Both the position numbers and the translations under genes were made by a program. From Bradyrhizobium sp. AT1 (lineage in GTDB: Bacteria; Pseudomonadota; Alphaproteobacteria; Rhizobiales; Xanthobacteraceae): a stretch of DNA of 45,389 bases. The notes beneath the pieces were generated by a model, which was not told the origin of the DNA, did not search any database, and saw nothing but the letters and a program-made list of their open reading frames with translations. The stretch covers positions 4,719,811-4,765,199 of the forward strand of contig NZ_JXDL01000001.1 of NCBI RefSeq assembly GCF_001590795.1. Direction: 5' to 3'. Each line of letters starts with the position of its first letter. Positions within the stretch are counted from its first letter, which is position 1. Below are positions 9,255 to 17,558 of the stretch, piece by piece.

Positions 9255-9370
9255 TGGCGAGTTCGGCTCCACGGCCATCCGCTTACACCAGCCGCCCCGC
9301 TTCCGGCTTCCTCCGAACGGAGGAGGCAGGGGCAATCCGTCCCTTTTTACCTGCCACGGCGAGTAACCAC
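9255..9370. repeat. Intergenic inverted-repeat element (Bradyrhizobium-type)
   Basis: The gap between the AsmA-like gene and the cyclase holds a stretch with a small hairpin core (CTTCCTCCGAACGGAGGAGG near 9309-9328) flanked by GC-rich arms. From memory, similar sequence recurs between genes in Bradyrhizobium and is often mis-called as small proteins. Copy number cannot be checked here. Confidence 0.45.
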
Positions 9371-9455
9371 GCCGGCTGCCCGGCGGCCCTTTGGCCCGAA
9401 TTGTGATAGAAGGACCCCGCAGCGCCGGCGTCGATGGCGGCGCGAGAGGATCGGG

Positions 9456-11903
9456 ATGGCAGGAGCGAACGACAAGAGACGGTTTCTGCGCGAGGGCCTG
9501 TTCGCCAAATACGTCGTCTCCCTCGTCGGCCTCGTCGTGTTCGTCCTCGCCGTCAACGGTGCGATGGAGACCTGGATCTCCTACCGCGCCACCAGGACGC
9601 AGCTCACCGACGGCCTGGAGGACAAGGCGCAAGGCACCGCGCGGCGGATCGAGCAGTCGATCTCGGAGCTCGATCGCCAGATCAGCTGGGTGACGCGGGC
9701 AAGCCAGGACACGCTCGAGAAGCGTCGCGCCGACTACGCCTCGCTGCTGCACCAGGTCTCGGTCGTCAACCAGCTGTTCCAGCTCAACGGCGAGGGCCGC
9801 GAGGTGCTGCGCGTCTCGCGCCAGTCGACCACGACCGGCAGCAACGCTGACCTCTCCCGCGACATGCGCTTCACCGAGACGGTCGCCCGCGGCGTCAGCT
9901 ATGCGCCGGCCTGGTTCGCCGACCGGACACCCTTGATGTCGATCTCGGTGGCGCATTCCGGCTTCAATGCCGGCGTCACCGTGGCGGAGATCGATCTCAG
10001 CTTCCTCTCCGACTTCCTGTCCGACGCGCAGGTCGGCAAGGCCGCCTTTGCCTATGTCGTCGATCCGCGCGGCCGCGTGCTGGCGACGTCGTCGAAAGGG
10101 CCAGATGTCGGCAAGGATCTGTCGAAGCTGCCGCAGGTCGCGGCCGCGATCGCACCCGGCCACGAGGGCGACAATTCGGGCACCGATTTCAACGGCCATG
10201 CAGTGATGAGCGCCGCGAGCACCGTGCCGAAGCTCGGCTGGAGCGTGCTGTTCGAGCAGCCGACCACGCAGGCCCTGATGCCGATCCGCGACCAGCTGGT
10301 GCGCATCGCCCTGCTGATTGGCATGGGCCTGATGGTTGCGATCCTCGCCGGCACGCTGCTGGCACGCCGCATGATCATCCCGATCACGGCGCTGCGCGAC
10401 GGCGCACACAAGCTCGGCGAGGGCGATTTCAGCCACCGCATCGACGTGCACACCTCGGACGAGCTGGAGGACCTCGCCAGCCAGTTCAACAGCATGGCCG
10501 ACCAGATCCAGGAGACCTACTCGAACCTCGAGACCAAGGTCGAGGAGCGCACGCGCGATCTGGCGCAGTCGATCAATGAGCTGAAAGTGCTGGAGGAGGT
10601 CGGCCGCGCCGTCGCCTCCTCGCTCGATCTCAACGCGGTGCTGCCGACGATCGCCGCGCGCGCGATCGAGATCACCCATGCCGACGCGGTGCTGATCTAC
10701 GGCTTCGACGCCGAGCAGCACCGCTTCAACCTGATCGAGGCTGACGGCATCGACAAATCCGCCGACGGCGCGCATGTGAGCATCGACGAAGGCGAGAACA
10801 TCCTGAGCGATGCCGCCGGGAGCGGCGAGCCGATCGCGCTTGCCGATCTCGATCAGGCCGCCGAGCAGCCGCTGCGCGAGGCCGCGATCGTCGCCGGCTT
10901 CCGCTCGGTGCTGGTCGTGCCGCTGGTCGACCAGCAGGGCACGCTCGGCTCGCTGGTGGTGTTGCGCCGTCCCAGTGGCGAGTTCGCGCCCAGCGTCATC
11001 GGCCTGATGCGCACCTTCGCCAACCAGGCGGTGCTGGCGATGCGCAATGCGCGCCTGTTCAGCGAGGTCGATCACAAGGGCCGCGAGCTGGAGGCGGCGA
11101 ACGGGACCGTGCGCGCCCAGGCCGACAAGCTCAAGCAGCAGACCGAGCAACTCAAGGACTGGAACAAGTCGCTGGAGGAACGCGTCAAGACCCAGCTCGG
11201 CGAGATCGAGCGCATCCGCAAGCTCGAGCGCTTCCTGGCACCGCAGGTGGCACAATTGATCGCGTCCTCGGACAGTCCCGAAGGACTGCTCACCAGCCAG
11301 CGCCGCGAGGTGACGGTGGTGTTCTGCGATCTGCGCGGCTTCACCGCGTTCACCGAAGCGACCGAGCCGGAAGAGGCGATGAACGTGCTGCGCGAATATC
11401 ACGCCGCGCTCGGCAAGCTGATCTTCAAATACGAGGGCACGCTCGACAAATATGCCGGCGACGGCGTGATGATCCTGTTCAACGCGCCGATCCAGTTCGA
11501 GGACCACACCAAGCGCGCCGTGAAGATGGCGGTGGAGATGCGCGACACCATCGGCCCGCTCACCGAGCGCTGGCGCAACCGCGGACACAGCCTCGGCTTC
11601 GGCATCGGCATTGCGGTCGGCTATGCCACGCTCGGCCAGGTCGGCTTCGAGCAGCGGCTGGAATATGCCGCGATCGGCAGCGTCACCAACCTCGCCTCGC
11701 GCCTTTGCGGCGAGGCCAAGCCGAACCAGATCGTGGTCAGCCGCCGCGTCTACGGCATCGTCGAGCCCTGGGTCGAGGCCCGCGCGCTCGACGATCTCCA
11801 GCTCAAGGGTTTTAACCACCCCGTGCTGGCGATGGAGATTTTGAATTGGCGCGAGGAAGTCGAGAACGTGATCGATGCGTCGGTCGCGCGGCGAAGGGGA
11901 TAG
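9456..11903 (+). CDS. Membrane adenylate/guanylate cyclase with sensor, HAMP and GAF domains
   Basis: Protein of 815 residues, predicted to make a cyclic nucleotide in response to a periplasmic and a cytoplasmic signal. Order: helix 1 (about 17-37), periplasmic Cache-like sensor (about 40-275), helix 2 (about 283-305), HAMP (about 305-360, RRMIIPITALRDGAHKLGEG), GAF (about 385-530), coiled coil (about 535-600), class III cyclase domain (about 610-790). The metal aspartates are D625 (FCDLRGFT) and D669 (YAGDGVMILF). K665 is the base-contacting lysine, and N745 and R749 are present. The second base-specifying residue, normally Asp or Thr, is A738 (EYAAIGSVTN), and the following conserved Asp is S742, so substrate choice is uncertain. 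It is monocistronic. A Crp/Fnr gene about 2.5 kb upstream could be a receptor for the product (inference). Confidence 0.92.
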   Translation: MAGANDKRRFLREGLFAKYVVSLVGLVVFVLAVNGAMETWISYRATRTQLTDGLEDKAQGTARRIEQSISELDRQISWVTRASQDTLEKRRADYASLLHQVSVVNQLFQLNGEGREVLRVSRQSTTTGSNADLSRDMRFTETVARGVSYAPAWFADRTPLMSISVAHSGFNAGVTVAEIDLSFLSDFLSDAQVGKAAFAYVVDPRGRVLATSSKGPDVGKDLSKLPQVAAAIAPGHEGDNSGTDFNGHAVMSAASTVPKLGWSVLFEQPTTQALMPIRDQLVRIALLIGMGLMVAILAGTLLARRMIIPITALRDGAHKLGEGDFSHRIDVHTSDELEDLASQFNSMADQIQETYSNLETKVEERTRDLAQSINELKVLEEVGRAVASSLDLNAVLPTIAARAIEITHADAVLIYGFDAEQHRFNLIEADGIDKSADGAHVSIDEGENILSDAAGSGEPIALADLDQAAEQPLREAAIVAGFRSVLVVPLVDQQGTLGSLVVLRRPSGEFAPSVIGLMRTFANQAVLAMRNARLFSEVDHKGRELEAANGTVRAQADKLKQQTEQLKDWNKSLEERVKTQLGEIERIRKLERFLAPQVAQLIASSDSPEGLLTSQRREVTVVFCDLRGFTAFTEATEPEEAMNVLREYHAALGKLIFKYEGTLDKYAGDGVMILFNAPIQFEDHTKRAVKMAVEMRDTIGPLTERWRNRGHSLGFGIGIAVGYATLGQVGFEQRLEYAAIGSVTNLASRLCGEAKPNQIVVSRRVYGIVEPWVEARALDDLQLKGFNHPVLAMEILNWREEVENVIDASVARRRG

Positions 11904-11920
11904 CTGCCTTGACGGTTCAG

Positions 11921-12002
11921 TAGCCCGGATGGAGCGAAGCGAAATCCGGGTCGTGCGACCAGCGACGACAATCCCGGATTGCGCTTCGCTCCATCCGGGC
12001 TA
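11921..12002. repeat. Palindromic repeat with two 30-nt arms
   Basis: Arms 11921-11950 and 11973-12002 are inverted copies differing at one base. They begin TAGCCCGGATGGAGCGAAGC and are separated by a 22-base loop. The element lies 18 bases after the cyclase stop codon, where it may also act as a terminator or RNA-stability stem. I recognise this class of palindrome from many Rhizobiales genomes (REP-like, possibly spread by RAYT transposases). No such transposase gene is in the window. Confidence 0.8.
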
Positions 12003-12039
12003 CGGGCCCTTGTATCGCTCACCGACAACGTTTCGCGAT

Positions 12040-12700
12040 CCCGCCGCGCTTGGCGCCCGGGTTTTGCGTGGGTCACAGCGCCCTTCGAAGTGGAAGGGCG
12101 CAGGGAAGACCGGGCACCGGCTGGCACCCGCAAGACCCCTGTGCATGAGTGCGTGATAGTCGCTCACAGGGGAGAAACAGGTGCGACCGGATGCCCGGCC
12201 TTCCCTGCGCGATGGTTGAAACGGCTTATGTCGCGCTCTCGCCGGTGAGACGATTTCCCGTTGCCACCGTCGCCTTGCAGCTTTCATCGGATGCGCCGTC
12301 CGGTCGGACATCGCACCGCTGCAAGACTTGACGCCGGAATGTCGGGCGTCACGACCACACGATTTTGCCGTACGTAGGCAGCGCCGTCGTACACGCGCCC
12401 GCTGGTCGCTCACGGGGACTACCCGCCCTGCGACCGCATCTGGCGCCGACACCGCCCGCGTCCACCGCCCCTCACCCCACGAACCCTGACGATCGCGATC
12501 CGTCCCTTACCATGGGATGAGTTGAGAGGCAGCATAGGGTGTGTCGTTTTTCTTGTAAAGCGAAATTTGGATTATTCGAATGAGCGGCGAGAGCAGGCCT
12601 GCTCAAAATCTCGAAAACAACCCCATGCACAGTAGACGCGGCCAGCGAGATCAATGGGTTAGAGTCGGCAAAAATTCGATGTTAGAAGTGCCTTAGAAGG
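12040..12700. repeat. Gene-free dispersed-repeat block
   Basis: No convincing coding sequence lies between the cyclase (ends 11903) and higA (starts 12854). Every frame is either short or rich in Arg/Ser/Pro with no domain. The block resembles, from memory, a dispersed non-coding repeat of several hundred bases common in Bradyrhizobium and Rhodopseudomonas. It contains a large imperfect hairpin (12098-12210) and an AT-richer right half (about 12510-12700). It may be non-mobile debris or a structured RNA. Confidence 0.5.
12098..12210. repeat. Long imperfect hairpin inside the repeat block
   Basis: The outer arms 12098-12120 and 12187-12210 pair over 23 bases with one mismatch and one extra base. 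Nested inside, 12136-12143 (CCCCTGTG) pairs perfectly with 12165-12172 (CACAGGGG). Such a nested stem would fold as RNA or as a DNA cruciform. Confidence 0.7.
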
Positions 12701-12802
12701 CGAGCCGTGGCGACTCCCTTACGGGGACAGCAAAGAGTGCAGAAAAGGCCCAGGAGGCCCCCCTCACGCCACTCCGGACCGATCGCCCTGAACCCCGGTG
12801 CC

Positions 12803-12850
12803 CGCGGCGAGGCAACCGACCTCTATCTCGACGACCACGGCTACAGGTGA
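12803..12850 (+). pseudogene. Possible 3' remnant of a higB toxin gene
   Basis: A frame reading RGEATDLYLDDHGYR and ending in TGA (12848-12850) lies 3 bases before the higA start. The end of HigB/RelE-type toxins typically reads like (D/G)GEATDVDxxDYH, and higB normally sits directly upstream of higA at this spacing. Upstream of 12803 the frame no longer resembles HigB, and the repeat block begins within about 100 bases. I infer that the toxin gene was lost at the repeat boundary. The match is only about 12 residues, so chance is not excluded. Confidence 0.4.
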
Positions 12851-12853
12851 CCT

Positions 12854-13162
12854 ATGCTGATGACGAAACGCGAGCCGGCCACGGTCGGCGAAATCCTCAC
12901 CGAGGAATTCATGAAGCCGATGGGCCTGACCCAGGGCGCGCTGGCCGAGGCCATGGGCGTGCAGCGCAAGCACGTCAACGAACTCTGCAACGACCGCCGC
13001 AACGTCACCGCGGCCACCGCGCTGATCCTGGCCCGCGTCTTCGGCAACAGTCCGGACTTCTGGCTGAACGCGCAGCGGCGAACCGATTTGTGGGCGGCGA
13101 TGCATTCGGCGCGCAATCGCAAGCGGATCGAACGGGCGCAGCCCCTGACGTCGGCGGCGTGA
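12854..13162 (+). CDS. higA: HigA-type antitoxin (XRE HTH)
   Basis: Protein of 102 residues with the HigA/VapI layout: PATVGEILTEEFMKPMGLT at the start, an XRE helix-turn-helix (about residues 23-60, LTQGALAEAMGVQRKHVNEL followed by RRNVTAATALILARVFGNSP), then FWLNAQRRTDLWAA. HigA neutralises the HigB mRNA interferase and represses the operon. No intact toxin gene adjoins it: upstream there is only a possible 3' remnant. It may persist as a stand-alone regulator or as an anti-addiction gene. A second ATG lies two codons downstream at 12860. The spacing to TGA 12848-12850 suggests it was once translationally coupled. Confidence 0.85.
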   Translation: MLMTKREPATVGEILTEEFMKPMGLTQGALAEAMGVQRKHVNELCNDRRNVTAATALILARVFGNSPDFWLNAQRRTDLWAAMHSARNRKRIERAQPLTSAA

Positions 13163-13281
13163 CACACACAGCGAGCTTTACAGCAAACCGGGTGACTGGG
13201 CGGCGGCGCATCCAATTGGGCCCCCCGAACCCCATCCCCATTCCCCGCGACCAACCCTCGCCTCAACGGCGAGGCGATTCG

Positions 13282-14160
13282 ATGGAGAGCCCCGTGGCGT
13301 TTGCCTTGCCTTCGCGCGCTTATGATCTGCAGATGCTCGACCGTCCGGCCGACCGGGCGCGCGATCAGGGCTGGGTGTATGGGCTGCCGCCGGGTATCTC
13401 GAGCGAGCAATGGCCGCTCGATCCCGTCACCGGCTATCCGTTGATGCATGGTTTCACGCTGCTGCTGCCGGAGGATTATCGCGTGCATGGCGAGGACATC
13501 GTCGCATTGTCGTTCTTCGGTACCCCGGCTGATCACACCGACGGCGGCGCGACCGATAGCCCCGAGATCCGCGAGGCCGTGATGGCGCGGCCGTCGCATC
13601 CCCGTCTGTCGCGAATGACCGACATCCTCGACTACGAATTTGCCGCGCTGTTGCTGACCAGAAGCGAGTACGAAGGCGCGTTCGCGACACCGCCGGCGCC
13701 GCTGGCACTGGCGACGGCGGAGCGTCCGCGCTGGCTCGATGTCGGCGGCGCCAGCGCTTTCTACGGAGCCGCCGCGCTCTTTGCGCAGAAAATGTTCGCG
13801 GGCCCTCCGCGCGCCGATCTGACGGAGAACCTCGGAATCGCCCTGGTGCCGCGCGCGACCGATCCCAATGCCGGCAAGGCCCCGCAGGACCCGCACTTTC
13901 CGCGCACCCCGCCGAGCGACTATCAGCCCTATTATTACTTTGTCGGCGGCGTCCCGAGTCCCGAGAATTACCGCCTCCACGACTGGGCCAGGGATCACGC
14001 GCGCGATCATCTCGGCGGCACCATGCGGCCGTGCCAGGCGGTGCCGGAGATGAGCCCGTTCTACATCGAGTTCGAGGAATATCTCGGCGGCTACAATTTC
14101 GGCACTGGCAACGCGCAGCTCGACTTCAAGGATATGACGTTCGACTGGGCGTGCGGGTGA
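13282..14160 (+). CDS. Hypothetical protein, 292 residues
   Basis: The frame is open from further upstream (it overlaps higA out of frame), but ATG 13282 with GAGGCG 6 bases before it is the plausible start, and the protein-like composition begins there. The protein is rich in Pro, Tyr, Asp and aromatic residues, with no signal peptide, membrane helix or known motif that I recognise. Features to search with: LDPVTGYPLMHGFTLLLPED, YQPYYYFVGGVPSPENYRLH, a run of His/Asp (RLHDWARDHARDHLGG), and a C-terminal LGGYNFGTGNAQLDF. The overall flavour (GYPLMHGF, EFEEYLGGYNFG) loosely recalls YwqG/DUF1963-type cytoplasmic proteins, but I cannot assign it. Confidence 0.7.
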   Translation: MESPVAFALPSRAYDLQMLDRPADRARDQGWVYGLPPGISSEQWPLDPVTGYPLMHGFTLLLPEDYRVHGEDIVALSFFGTPADHTDGGATDSPEIREAVMARPSHPRLSRMTDILDYEFAALLLTRSEYEGAFATPPAPLALATAERPRWLDVGGASAFYGAAALFAQKMFAGPPRADLTENLGIALVPRATDPNAGKAPQDPHFPRTPPSDYQPYYYFVGGVPSPENYRLHDWARDHARDHLGGTMRPCQAVPEMSPFYIEFEEYLGGYNFGTGNAQLDFKDMTFDWACG

Positions 14161-14208
14161 TCGCGTCGAGCGTGCCAAGACTGCAAAAGCTCAACCAGCG
14201 CGCGGCAA

Positions 14209-14259
14209 AAAATCGATTTTCGATTTTCTGTTGACCTCGGCGCGGGCCCTTGCGATCAT
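14209..14259 (+). promoter_or_regulatory. Promoter and possible operator of the GntR gene
   Basis: A perfect 12-bp palindrome (AAAATCGATTTT, 14209-14220) is followed at once by a repeat of its half (CGATTTT). TTGACC (14231-14236) and GATCAT (14254-14259) are spaced 17 bases apart as -35 and -10 elements. Transcription would then begin at or very near the ATG at 14266, giving a leaderless mRNA. The palindrome is placed where an autoregulating GntR dimer could bind. The call is by eye only. Confidence 0.45.
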
Positions 14260-14265
14260 CACGCT

Positions 14266-14994
14266 ATGGGTCCGCTTCAGTTCGACATGTCCGGAAGTCC
14301 GGGGGATGGTCCGCGCAGCCTGACCTCGGCACTGCATGAGCGGCTGCGCGCCGACATTCTGGCGACGCGGCTGCTGCCGGGGCAGAAGCTGCATATTGCC
14401 GGCCTCGCCAAGCAGTTCTCGGTCAGCCTTGCCGCGGTGCGCGAGGCGCTGTCGCGGCTCGTCGCCGACGGCCTGGTGCAGGCCTCGGACCAGCGCGGTT
14501 TTCGCGTCAGCCCGGTGTCGCTGGCCGATCTTGCCGACGTCACGCAAACCAGGATCGATATCGAGGGGCTCGCGTTGCGCCGCTCGATCGAGCGGGGCGA
14601 TGAGTCCTGGCTCGGCTCGGTGAAGTCGGCGTGGGCGGATCTGAAAGCCGTTCCCTATCGCTACCCCGATGATCCCACGGTGCATTACGAGGAATGGGTG
14701 ATCCGCCACCGCATCTTCCATCGTGCGCTCGTCAACGCCTGCGGCTCGCCATGGCTGCTCGGCTTTCGCGACGTGCTGCACGAGCAGAGCGAGCGATATC
14801 GCCGTCTGTCGATCCGTCGCGAGGTCGGCGCCAAGCCGCGCGACATCGAGGCTGAGCATCAGGCGATCGTCGCGGCCGTCCTCAAGCGCGATGCCGACGC
14901 GGCGGTTCGCGCCCTGTCGAAGCATTTCGGCATCACCAAGGAGTTCGTCGAGCTCGCCGCCTCGCGCATTGCGGAGGTGAGCCGCACGATTTGA
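14266..14994 (+). CDS. GntR-family regulator, FadR/FCD subfamily
   Basis: Protein of 242 residues. The N-terminal winged HTH (about residues 17-85) shows the GntR pattern LTSALHERLRADILATRLLP, then AGLAKQFSVSLAAVREALSRL and QRGFRVSPVS. The C-terminal FCD ligand domain (about 90-225) is all-helical, with the acidic/His residues expected for metal (TRIDIEGLALRRSIE, then FHRALVNACGS, then EAEHQAIVAAVLKRDADAA). It leads the ABC importer and catabolic cluster that starts 48 bases downstream on the same strand, so it most likely senses that substrate or its breakdown product. No Shine-Dalgarno sequence is visible, in keeping with a leaderless transcript. Confidence 0.9.
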   Translation: MGPLQFDMSGSPGDGPRSLTSALHERLRADILATRLLPGQKLHIAGLAKQFSVSLAAVREALSRLVADGLVQASDQRGFRVSPVSLADLADVTQTRIDIEGLALRRSIERGDESWLGSVKSAWADLKAVPYRYPDDPTVHYEEWVIRHRIFHRALVNACGSPWLLGFRDVLHEQSERYRRLSIRREVGAKPRDIEAEHQAIVAAVLKRDADAAVRALSKHFGITKEFVELAASRIAEVSRTI

Positions 14995-15042
14995 CGATCC
15001 GGAACAATCCGGCACGTAAAAAAACAGAACCGGGAGAGAACA

Positions 15043-16005
15043 ATGAAGATCAATCGACGCCACGCGTTTATGTCGCTCGTTGCCGCCACCATGCTGGCCG
15101 GCCCTGCGAGCGCCGCCGACACCATCCGCGTCGGCCTGCCCACCAAGACCTACTGGCCGACGACGATCGCCGAGACGGCGGTGCGGCAAAAGCTGTTCGA
15201 GAAGGAAGGCATCCAGGCCGAGCTGACCATCTATCGCAGCGGCGCCGAGACCTTCGAGGGCATGGCGGCCGGCGCTGCCGACATCATCCTCGATCCGCCG
15301 TCGCTGGTCTCCGCCGGGCGCAAGAAGGGCGTGATGTCGCGCATCGTCGCCAACGCCGCGATGGGCAATTTCGGCTGGCAGCTGATGGTGCCGGTGAAAT
15401 CGACGCTCGAGGTCAAGGACCTCAACGGCAAGAAGGTGGCGATCACCGCGGCCGGCTCCGGCTCGGACCTGCTGGCGCTGTGGACCATCCAGGACAAGAA
15501 GATCGATTTTACGCGCGTGCCCGTCGGCGGCGGCGGCCTGGTGCCGAACCTGCTTGCCGGCAACGTCGAGGCAGCCGTGGTCTATTCGCCGCTGAGCTTC
15601 CAGATCGCGAAATCCGGCGAAGCCAAGACCATCCTCGACTATTCGGCCGCAGTGCCGCCGAATCTCACCGCAGGGTGGATCGTGCTCGACAAGCTCGCCG
15701 AGGCCAAGCCCCAGCTGGTGCAGAAGGCGGTGAACGCGCTCTATGGCGCGGTCGCGTTCATGCGCGCCAACCGCGAAATCACCGTCAAGCTGATCGCCGA
15801 GCTCTACGAGATGCCGCCTGAGATCGCCGCCCTCGAATACGACAACACCATCATGAAGCTCGAGACCAGCGGCGACATGGGCGCGGCCAACGTCAAGGAC
15901 GCCGTGCAGCTCTCGCTCGATCTCGCCAAGCTCGGCGGGCTCAAGGACATCGTGCCGGCCGAGGACGTGATCTCGACCAAGTTCAAGCCGGTCCCGACCA
16001 AGTAA
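15043..16005 (+). CDS. ABC transporter substrate-binding protein (SsuA/NMT1 type)
   Basis: Protein of 320 residues with a signal peptide (MKINRRHAFMSLVAATMLAG, cleavage after ASAA) and the NMT1/SsuA-like fold: IRVGLPTKTYWPTTIAETAV, then FEGMAAGAADIILDPPSL, then NGKKVAITAAGSGSDLL, then LLAGNVEAAVVYSPLS. Proteins of this family deliver sulfonates, taurine, nitrate, pyrimidine precursors or aromatic anions to a matching permease. The start at ATG 15043 has GGGAGAG a few bases upstream. It is first of the transport genes and lies 5 bases before the permease. The substrate cannot be read from sequence. The enzymes downstream suggest a carbon-, nitrogen- or methyl-containing small molecule. Confidence 0.9.
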   Translation: MKINRRHAFMSLVAATMLAGPASAADTIRVGLPTKTYWPTTIAETAVRQKLFEKEGIQAELTIYRSGAETFEGMAAGAADIILDPPSLVSAGRKKGVMSRIVANAAMGNFGWQLMVPVKSTLEVKDLNGKKVAITAAGSGSDLLALWTIQDKKIDFTRVPVGGGGLVPNLLAGNVEAAVVYSPLSFQIAKSGEAKTILDYSAAVPPNLTAGWIVLDKLAEAKPQLVQKAVNALYGAVAFMRANREITVKLIAELYEMPPEIAALEYDNTIMKLETSGDMGAANVKDAVQLSLDLAKLGGLKDIVPAEDVISTKFKPVPTK

Positions 16006-16010
16006 TCGCG

Positions 16011-16766
16011 ATGCAGGGCACGCTTCTCGTCAACCTCGCACGGATCGCGATCATCGTCGCGATCCTGGCGCTGTGGGAGCTGCTGTCGCGCACCGGCATC
16101 GTCAACCCGCGCCTGCTGCCGCCCGCGTCCGACACGTTCGCAACGCTCGGCGATCTCCTGCAACGCGCGGCGGTGCAGAAGGACTTGATGGTGACCGCGA
16201 CCGAGGTGCTGACGGCGTTCGCGCTGGCCGTTCCCGTCGGCACGCTGATCGGCTTCCTGGTCGCGGAGAACCGCTATTTCGCCGACGTCGCCAAGCCGCT
16301 GCTGTTCTTCGCCTTCAGCATCCCGAAATCGATCTTCCTGCCGATGTTCATCCTGGTGTTCGGCGTCGGCTTTGCCCAGAAGGTCGGCTTCGGCTTCTTC
16401 TCCACGATCTTCATCGTGATCATGTCGACCACGACGGCGGTGGAATCGGTCAAGGTCGAGCATCTCACGGTGGCGCGCTCCTATGGCGCCACGCCGTGGC
16501 AGACCGCGCTCCGCGTTTACTTGCCGAGCATGCTGCCGGTGCTGCTGGAAGCATTGCGAATCTCCATGATCTTCAACCTCACCGGCGTGATCCTCGCCGA
16601 GATGTACGCCTCGCGCGACGGCATCGGCCACCAGATCGCGACCTGGGGCGAGAATTTCCAGATGAAGCAGCTTCTCGCCGGCGTCGTGATGGTCGCCGCG
16701 ATCGCCATGACCTTCAACGAACTTGTCAGATGGGTGGAAACGCGATGCAGCCATTGGCGAACGTGA
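16011..16766 (+). CDS. ABC transporter permease (SsuC/TauC type)
   Basis: Protein of 251 residues with about six membrane helices and the binding-protein-dependent permease loop (SVKVEHLTVARSYGATPWQTALRVYLPSMLP, the EAA motif that contacts the ATPase). The first helix is ARIAIIVAILALWELLSRTG. Its 3' end overlaps the ATPase gene by 22 bases, so the two are translationally coupled. It would form a heterodimer with the second permease of the cluster (17559-18368), since each importer needs two membrane subunits. Confidence 0.9.
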   Translation: MQGTLLVNLARIAIIVAILALWELLSRTGIVNPRLLPPASDTFATLGDLLQRAAVQKDLMVTATEVLTAFALAVPVGTLIGFLVAENRYFADVAKPLLFFAFSIPKSIFLPMFILVFGVGFAQKVGFGFFSTIFIVIMSTTTAVESVKVEHLTVARSYGATPWQTALRVYLPSMLPVLLEALRISMIFNLTGVILAEMYASRDGIGHQIATWGENFQMKQLLAGVVMVAAIAMTFNELVRWVETRCSHWRT

Positions 16767-17551
16767 CCCAATTGAAGCCCGCCGCGCGCGCCGGCGCGAT
16801 CGAGGTGAAGAATGTCGGCCAGGTCTTCAAGACCCGGTCGCAGGACGTCGTCGCGCTCGAGGACGTCTCGCTCGAGGTCAAGCCCGGCCGCTTCGTCGTG
16901 CTGGTCGGCCCGAGCGGCTGCGGCAAGTCCACGCTCCTGATGATGATGGCGGGCCTGCGCCAGCAGACCGCGGGCACCATCACCATCAGCGGCGCACCGA
17001 TCCTGCAACCCGATCCCGACAGGGTCGGCGTGGTGTTCCAGGAAGCGAGCCTGTTTCCCTGGCTGACGGCCGAGGACAATGTCGAGTTTCCGCTGGCGCT
17101 GCGCGGCGTGCCCAAGGCGGAGCGCCGCGCCAAGGCACAGGACGCGCTCAAGCTGGTCGGGCTCGACGGTTTCGGCAAGCGCCATCCGCACGAGCTCTCG
17201 GGCGGCATGAAGCAGCGCGTCTCGATCGCGCGCGGGCTGGTTCAGGATCCGCCGGTGCTGCTGATGGACGAGCCGTTCGCAGCGCTCGACGAGCAGACCC
17301 GCATGACCATGGGCGACGAACTGCTGCGGATCTGGGCTGCGACCGGCAAGACCGTCGTGTTCGTCACGCACAGCCTCACCGAAGCCGTCTATCTCGCCGA
17401 CGAGGTGATCGTGATGTCGGCGCGGCCCGGCCGCATCGTGGATCATCTTCAGGTCCAGCTGCCGCGGCCCCGCACCTACGAGATGCTCAGCGGCGATGCG
17501 TTCGGCAGCTTGCGCGACCGCATCTGGCGGCACATCCGCAAATCGGCGTGA
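16745..17551 (+). CDS. ABC transporter ATP-binding protein (SsuB/TauB type)
   Basis: Protein of 268 residues starting at ATG 16745, inside the end of the permease gene. The long upstream extension of this frame is out-of-frame permease sequence. Walker A is at residues 55-63 (GPSGCGKST), the Q-loop is VVFQEASLFPW, the signature is LSGGMKQRVSIARGL, Walker B is VLLMDEPFAALD and the switch is VTHSLTEA. All catalytic elements are intact. It drives the neighbouring permease pair. Confidence 0.93.
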   Translation: MQPLANVTQLKPAARAGAIEVKNVGQVFKTRSQDVVALEDVSLEVKPGRFVVLVGPSGCGKSTLLMMMAGLRQQTAGTITISGAPILQPDPDRVGVVFQEASLFPWLTAEDNVEFPLALRGVPKAERRAKAQDALKLVGLDGFGKRHPHELSGGMKQRVSIARGLVQDPPVLLMDEPFAALDEQTRMTMGDELLRIWAATGKTVVFVTHSLTEAVYLADEVIVMSARPGRIVDHLQVQLPRPRTYEMLSGDAFGSLRDRIWRHIRKSA

Positions 17552-17558
17552 GGCGGCG

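Noticed and set aside
6975..11819. 1614-residue open frame on the minus strand
   Set aside because: It runs antisense through the AsmA-like and cyclase genes, is rich in Arg/Ala/Asp/His with no domain, and arises from high-GC third-position bias.
11875..12452. Several 60-150-residue frames in the repeat block
   Set aside because: They cross inverted repeats, lack ribosome sites and translate the palindromes.
12851..13162. HigA read as a complete higBA locus
   Set aside because: No frame upstream or downstream codes a full HigB; only a possible short 3' tail is present.
12841..14178. 445-residue minus-strand frame
   Set aside because: It overlaps HigA, which is a clear family member on the plus strand, and the 292-residue protein; it shows no domain.
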